The notes beneath the pieces were generated by a model. The model ran no database searches. It saw only the letters and a list, made by a program, of their open reading frames with translations, and was not told the DNA's origin. Both the position numbers and the translations under genes were made by a program. This document shows, piece by piece, positions 13,658 through 16,958 of a stretch of DNA of 16,958 nucleotides. How positions within the stretch are numbered: position 1 is the first letter of the stretch; every line of letters starts with the position of its first letter. Origin of the DNA: Ktedonobacterales bacterium (lineage in GTDB: Bacteria > Chloroflexota > Ktedonobacteria > Ktedonobacterales > JADMIN01); assembly GCA_025450405.1 (NCBI GenBank), contig JANWHL010000230.1, forward strand, positions 1 to 16,958, in the 5' to 3' direction.

Positions 13658-14711
13658 CGGCGCGGCCCTCCGCATCCGCTGTGCGCGCATCCGCAACGTG
13701 CGCACCCTGAGGCGCCGACGCGGCCACAGCCGTTGGGCTCGCGTCCGCCGCTGCCGCGGTCCGCTGGTCGGCGGCCGGTGACCAGGTCGCATCCTTCCCC
13801 GTCGCGTCCTCCGCGGCCGGCCAGAACGGCCGGAACATGTACCAGAGCGCCGGGCGCGCGCGCACCACCTCCTCGATCACATCGTAGATACGCTGCGTCA
13901 GGGCCACGGCGTCCGCGCCGCGATCCCCGCTGGGCTCCGGCACAATCGGCTCGGAGACGAAGCCATAGAGCGTGTCGTCGTATCCCTCGCGGTGCCACGT
14001 GAACCCCACTAGGATGGTGGCGCCCGTGCGCACCGCCATCTGCGCGAACCCGCCCGGCACGTAGCAGCGACGGCCGAAATACGTGACCGCCATCCCCTCC
14101 CCCGCGGGCAGCGGCCTGTCCACCGGTGTGGCGACGACCCCACCGGCCTGCAGGATGCGCAACATCTGGCGCGGCGCGCGCTCCAGCGGGATGATCTCCA
14201 TGCCCAGCGCGCGGCGCTGGCGCACCATCAGCTCGTTCAGCCGCGGATCGGGAAAGGTCTCGGCGATGACATTGAGCGGCGCGCGCGACGCCAGCAGCAC
14301 TGCGGCGGCATCCCAGCTCCCAAAATGCGCCGTGGCGATCAACACCCCGCGGCCGCTCGCGTGCGCGCGATCGAAGCGGCCCTCCCACCCCGGCGCGGGC
14401 GTGGTGTCTTCGAAATGCGCTAGCGTCTCCTCCGCCGTGGTGCCCGGCAGCGCGAAGAGATCGGACACGTAGCGGGCGTAATTCCGCCACGACCGCCGCG
14501 CCACCGCGCGGACCTCGGGGTGGTTGGGCGGCTGGCCGAGCACCTGGGCCATGTTGGCCACGGTGACATGCCGCTTGGCCGGCCACAACCAGTAAACCAG
14601 CACGCCCACCCCCCCGGAGACCCATAGGCGCGGGCGGCGGGGCGTACGGGAACAGACCCAGTCGGCAACCAGGGTCATCCAATAGATCACGGCTCCCGCC
14701 CCCCTCCGCAT
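13650..14711 (-). CDS. Lysophospholipid acyltransferase family protein (HtrB/PatA-like), first of a tandem pair, 353 aa
   Basis: Paralogue of the following gene in the LPLAT superfamily. The catalytic H(x)4D motif is TAHFGSWD (His129, Asp134). Further family segments are NVIAETFPDPRLNELMVRQR, GMEIIPLERAPRQMLRILQAGGVVATPVDR, AVTYFGRRCYVPGGFAQMA and ARPALWYMFRPFW. A hydrophobic N-terminal part (residues about 7-45) probably anchors it to the membrane. The last 45 residues are an Ala-rich disordered tail. The frame extends up to 14855, into the inositol synthase gene. I chose ATG 14711, leaving an 88-bp gap; no strong ribosome binding site precedes it, and GTG 14690 behind a G-rich GGGGGCGGGAG run is an alternative. 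Its stop overlaps the next start by 8 bp, so the pair is probably coupled. Confidence 0.8.
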   Translation of the reverse strand: MRRGAGAVIYWMTLVADWVCSRTPRRPRLWVSGGVGVLVYWLWPAKRHVTVANMAQVLGQPPNHPEVRAVARRSWRNYARYVSDLFALPGTTAEETLAHFEDTTPAPGWEGRFDRAHASGRGVLIATAHFGSWDAAAVLLASRAPLNVIAETFPDPRLNELMVRQRRALGMEIIPLERAPRQMLRILQAGGVVATPVDRPLPAGEGMAVTYFGRRCYVPGGFAQMAVRTGATILVGFTWHREGYDDTLYGFVSEPIVPEPSGDRGADAVALTQRIYDVIEEVVRARPALWYMFRPFWPAAEDATGKDATWSPAADQRTAAAADASPTAVAASAPQGAHVADARTADAEGRADG

Positions 14712-14799
14712 GCCGGCCGCGTGCGCACCGGCCGGCCCGCCGACCACGGCCCGCCGCCCGGCCCTGAGCAATCGGGCACCAGGCGGCGGAGCGTCGGGG

Positions 14800-15975
14800 C
14801 TACTCCACGGCGGGCAGATCGTGCACCACCGCCGCGGCGGTCTCGTGGTGGCCATTGGCCTTGGTGGCCTTGGTGGTCGGGGCCTGGCCGGGCTTGGCCG
14901 CGTACTCGGCGATGAACTCCTCGACCATCATGCGCGCCTGGTCGTCAGTATACTGGATCGCGGGCGACTTCATGAAGTACGCCGACGGACCCAGCAGCGC
15001 CCCGGAGACATGGTGGTTCCGGGCCAGCTTGGCGCAGCGGATGGCGTCGATGACCACGCCCGCCGAGTTGGGCGAGTCCCACACCTCGAGTTTGAGCTCC
15101 ACATTCAGCGGCACATCGCCGAACGTGCGCCCCTCCAGCCGGATGTAGGCCCACTTGCGGTCGGAGAGCCACGCCACGTAGTCGCTCGGCCCAATGTGCA
15201 CGTTGTCGGCGCCGATGTCGTAATCGAGTTGGCTGGTAACGGCGTTGGTCTTGGAGATCTTCTTCGACTCCAGCCGCTCGCGCTCCAGCATATTCAGGAA
15301 GTCGGTGTTGCCGCCCACATTGAGCTGGCTGGTGCGCTCCAGGCGCACCCCGCGCTCGCGGAAGAGGCGCGCCAGCGTGCGATGGACGATGGTGGCGCCG
15401 ACCTGGCTCTTGATGTCGTCGCCGATCACCGGCAGACCCTCGGCCTCAAAGCGCTCGCGCCAGTATGGCTCGCGACCGATGAACACGGGGATGCAGTTGA
15501 CGAACGCGCAGCCCGCGCGCAGCACCTGCTCCACATACCACTTGGTGGCCGTCTCGCTGCCAACGGGCAGGTAGTTGATCACCACGTCGGCGCCAGTGTC
15601 GCGCAGGATACTGACGATGTCGGCGGTGGGGCCAGGCGCCTTGGTGATCACCTGCGAGAGATACTTGCCCAACCCGTCGTGGGTCATGCCGCGCGAGACC
15701 TTCACTCCCGTACGGGGCACGTCGGCGAACTTGTAGGTGTTGTTCTGGCCGGCGAAGATGGCCTCGTTCAGATCTTTGCCCACCTTGGTCTGGTCCACGT
15801 CGAAGGCGGCGACGAACTCGATGTCGCGCACGTGGTAGCCGCCCAAATTCACATGCATCAAGCCAGGGATGAAGTCGTCCTCGGCGGCGTCCTGGTAATA
15901 GGTGACGCCCTGCACAAGCGACGAGGCGCAGTTGCCCACGCCGATGATCGCGGCGCGTACTTTGTCTTTGCTCAC
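14800..15975 (-). CDS. ino1: myo-Inositol-1-phosphate synthase, actinobacterial/archaeal type, 391 aa
   Basis: NAD-dependent cytosolic enzyme converting glucose-6-phosphate to 1L-myo-inositol-1-phosphate, the first step toward inositol lipids. The Rossmann motif is AAIIGVGNCASSLVQG (residues 8-23). Other recognisable segments are ADVVINYLPVGSETATKWY, AFVNCIPVFIG, VIGDDIKSQVGATIVHR, LNVGGNTDFLNM, KTNAVTSQL and PLNVELKLEVWDSPNSAGVVIDA. Length fits the prokaryotic class; eukaryotic enzymes are over 500 residues. The last 25 residues (from KATKANGHHETA) are an extra Ala/His tail. The start is GTG 15975, with AGGAGG nine bases upstream and the product beginning MSKDKVRAAIIG; the longer open frame upstream has no such support. 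It follows the ArsR-like gene by 97 bp and heads the lipid genes. Confidence 0.93.
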   Translation of the reverse strand: MSKDKVRAAIIGVGNCASSLVQGVTYYQDAAEDDFIPGLMHVNLGGYHVRDIEFVAAFDVDQTKVGKDLNEAIFAGQNNTYKFADVPRTGVKVSRGMTHDGLGKYLSQVITKAPGPTADIVSILRDTGADVVINYLPVGSETATKWYVEQVLRAGCAFVNCIPVFIGREPYWRERFEAEGLPVIGDDIKSQVGATIVHRTLARLFRERGVRLERTSQLNVGGNTDFLNMLERERLESKKISKTNAVTSQLDYDIGADNVHIGPSDYVAWLSDRKWAYIRLEGRTFGDVPLNVELKLEVWDSPNSAGVVIDAIRCAKLARNHHVSGALLGPSAYFMKSPAIQYTDDQARMMVEEFIAEYAAKPGQAPTTKATKANGHHETAAAVVHDLPAVE

Positions 15976-16008
15976 GGGGATGTGCCTCCTGAATGGCTGT
16001 CTGGCGGT

Positions 16009-16024
16009 CTCCGACCGTTCGGAG
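16009..16024 (-). promoter_or_regulatory. Short hairpin in the leader of the inositol synthase gene
   Basis: CTCCGA-CCGT-TCGGAG is a perfect 6-bp stem with a 4-base loop, placed about 33 bases upstream of the GTG start and about 20 bases before the AGGAGG site. It lies in the 97-bp gap after the ArsR-like gene. It could be a protein-binding dyad or an RNA processing or attenuation hairpin; without a U-tract it is not a standard terminator. Confidence 0.3.
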
Positions 16025-16072
16025 TGGCCGCGAACGCGTTGGGGATGCGAGGTTTGGTGGAAAGCGTTGGCG

Positions 16073-16570
16073 CTAGGCGTCCGTGGCGGGGCCAGCGCGG
16101 GCGCGAGGGCCGGTGCGCGCGGTGGTGCGCGGTGGGGGCCGGCCCTGCTCAGTAGGCGCGCCTTTCCGTTCCGTGGCCCGCTCGTCCGTGACGCGCTCGG
16201 CGGCGGGGAGCGGGCCGCGCGCGCTGGCCGGAGCCGTATCCGCGGCGGATGCCGCCGCCGACGAGACGACCGGCGCCGCTCCGGACGGCGCGATGAGCTC
16301 CACCAGGGCGCGCTGGCAGGTGGCGAAGCGCTCCAGGTCAAGCGAACAGAACACCGTGCGCCCCTGGCGGCGGGTCCGAACCAGGTTCGCGCGGCGCAGC
16401 GCGCGCAGGTGCCACGAGACCAGCGGCTGGCTGATCACCAGCGCGGAGACAAGGTCGGTGACATTCACCTCGCCGCGCCCGGCGAGCTGGTGCAGAATGC
16501 GCAGGCGGTCCTCGTGGGCCATCGCCCGCAGCAGGATGCGCAGATCGATCAAATCGTGCCACTCGCTCAT
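16073..16570 (-). CDS. ArsR-family winged-helix transcriptional regulator, 165 aa
   Basis: Dimeric DNA-binding repressor type. Residues about 8-78 form the ArsR winged helix: ILLRAMAHEDRLRILHQLAG, then VNVTDLVSALVISQPLVSWHLRALRRANLV with the recognition helix around 46-60, then the wing RTRRQGRTVFCSLD. The metal-sensing CxC of classical ArsR/SmtB proteins is absent (VNVTDL occupies that place); Cys75 and Cys85 are the only cysteines, so a redox or ligand signal is possible. Residues 96-165 are an Ala/Pro/Arg/Thr-rich disordered tail not typical of the family. I use ATG 16570; a GTG at 16624 would add 18 residues, and neither has a strong ribosome binding site. It is upstream of, and codirectional with, ino1, which it probably controls together with itself. 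Confidence 0.83.
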   Translation of the reverse strand: MSEWHDLIDLRILLRAMAHEDRLRILHQLAGRGEVNVTDLVSALVISQPLVSWHLRALRRANLVRTRRQGRTVFCSLDLERFATCQRALVELIAPSGAAPVVSSAAASAADTAPASARGPLPAAERVTDERATERKGAPTEQGRPPPRTTARTGPRARAGPATDA

Positions 16571-16638
16571 GGGATCCACGGCCTCGTCCGCTCGGGCCAG
16601 TCGCGCCCGACGAGTCAACGCCACATAAACGAACGCTA

Positions 16639-16656
16639 TATAAAGTGACGGTTATA
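16639..16656. promoter_or_regulatory. AT-rich dyad, candidate ArsR-family operator
   Basis: TATAA (16639-16643) and TTATA (16652-16656) form an inverted repeat with an 8-base centre, in the one clearly AT-rich patch of this region (ATATAAAGTGACGGTTATAC). It overlaps the expected transcription start and the edge of the -10 box of the promoter just upstream. ArsR-family repressors commonly bind AT-rich dyads overlapping their own promoters, so autoregulation is plausible. No binding data are available. Confidence 0.45.
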
Positions 16657-16684
16657 CATTACCCGGACACGGCCGCGCTGTCAA
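16656..16684 (-). promoter_or_regulatory. Promoter of the ArsR-ino1 lipid gene cluster
   Basis: On the minus strand, a perfect TTGACA (16684-16679) is followed after 17 bp by TAATGT (16661-16656); a TATAAC hexamer follows at 16656-16651 but at 22-bp spacing. Transcription would start near 16649, about 80 bases before ATG 16570. The perfect -35 box in so GC-rich a background makes this the best-supported promoter of the cluster, although the -10 box is weak. Confidence 0.5.
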
Positions 16685-16693
16685 GCTGTTCTT

Positions 16694-16856
16694 CCTCGCC
16701 GTCCAGGGTCATTCAACGTTGCCGTTTCGACCCAGTCCGCGTCGGCGGACTTCGCGGCCGGAGGCCGTGTAGGGGCGTCCGGTGGACGCCCGCCGCGGTT
16801 TGAACCGCCAGGGCCCCTCGCCCAGTGCGATTGTTGAATGATCCTGCCTCGCCGTC
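16694..16856. mobile_element. MITE-like element (143 bp) with 10-bp target site duplication
   Basis: CAGGGTCATTCAAC (16704-16717) and GTTGAATGATCCTG (16833-16846) are terminal inverted repeats matching at 13 of 14 positions. They are flanked exactly by the perfect 10-bp direct repeat CCTCGCCGTC (16694-16703 and 16847-16856), as expected of a target site duplication. The interior carries a perfect hairpin GGGCGTCC-GGT-GGACGCCC (16773-16791), a second one GCGGTT-TG-AACCGC (16795-16808), and an outer AGGGGC/GCCCCT pair (16771-16776, 16813-16818). There is no transposase or credible ORF, so it would need an enzyme in trans; a 10-bp duplication would fit IS4-like elements. It ends 9 bp upstream of the -35 box of the ArsR-ino1 promoter. 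The remaining bases 16857-16958 show nothing assignable. Confidence 0.72.
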
Positions 16857-16958
16857 CGCCCGGCCGGCCAGACTACGGCCGGGGGCCACATACCCGCCCA
16901 ACGGCCCGGTGTGAGAGTCGCCGGGCAACAGGCGTAGTATCAGGTAGTCGCGTTGCGC

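Noticed and set aside
14710..16155. Plus-strand frame of 481 codons opposite the inositol synthase gene
   Set aside because: The minus strand encodes an unmistakable inositol-phosphate synthase with a strong ribosome binding site.
16709..16928. Two short minus-strand frames at the right edge
   Set aside because: They lie almost wholly within the MITE-like element and its palindromes; there is no domain or ribosome binding site support.

Overview
This is a very GC-rich bacterial window. All recognised genes except one are on the minus strand, so the map reads mostly from right to left. The actinobacterial-type inositol-phosphate synthase, PimA-like mannosyltransferase, ECF-sigma/DUF4179-like anti-sigma pair, LabA-like NYN protein and G/C-palindrome spacer repeats fit a Chloroflexota lineage best. 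An actinobacterium or a neighbouring high-GC phylum cannot be excluded. I see no rRNA, tRNA or CRISPR array.

Right part (about 16.7 to 8.9 kb, minus strand): an inositol phospholipid and phosphatidylinositol-mannoside-like cluster. In transcription order it holds an ArsR-family regulator, myo-inositol-1-phosphate synthase (GTG start, strong ribosome binding site), two tandem lysophospholipid-type acyltransferases with overlapping ends, a PHP-family phosphoesterase, a possible 121-codon gene joined to both neighbours by GTGA overlaps, a PimA-like GT4 glycosyltransferase and a CDP-alcohol phosphatidyltransferase. Together these could take glucose-6-phosphate to inositol phosphate, then phosphatidylinositol phosphate, phosphatidylinositol, and mannosylated, acylated PI. 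The ArsR promoter has a perfect TTGACA box and an AT-rich dyad. A 143-bp MITE-like element with 14-bp terminal inverted repeats and 10-bp target duplications lies directly upstream of it.

Middle part (8.5 to 4.6 kb, minus strand): a 714-residue NYN-domain protein (putative RNase) with a long disordered N-terminus, a membrane-anchored protein with an Arg/Asp/Gly-rich cytoplasmic region, and a GatB/YqeY-domain protein. The roughly 420-bp spacer upstream of the NYN gene holds six 15-bp tandem repeats.

Left part (4.6 to 0.3 kb): a plus-strand GH57/DUF3536 glycosidase, divergent from a minus-strand set of Ppx/GppA phosphatase, an ECF sigma factor lacking region 2, and a one-TM DUF4179-like anti-sigma protein. 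These three genes overlap one another and look translationally coupled. The first 300 bases hold only low-complexity palindromic repeat sequence.
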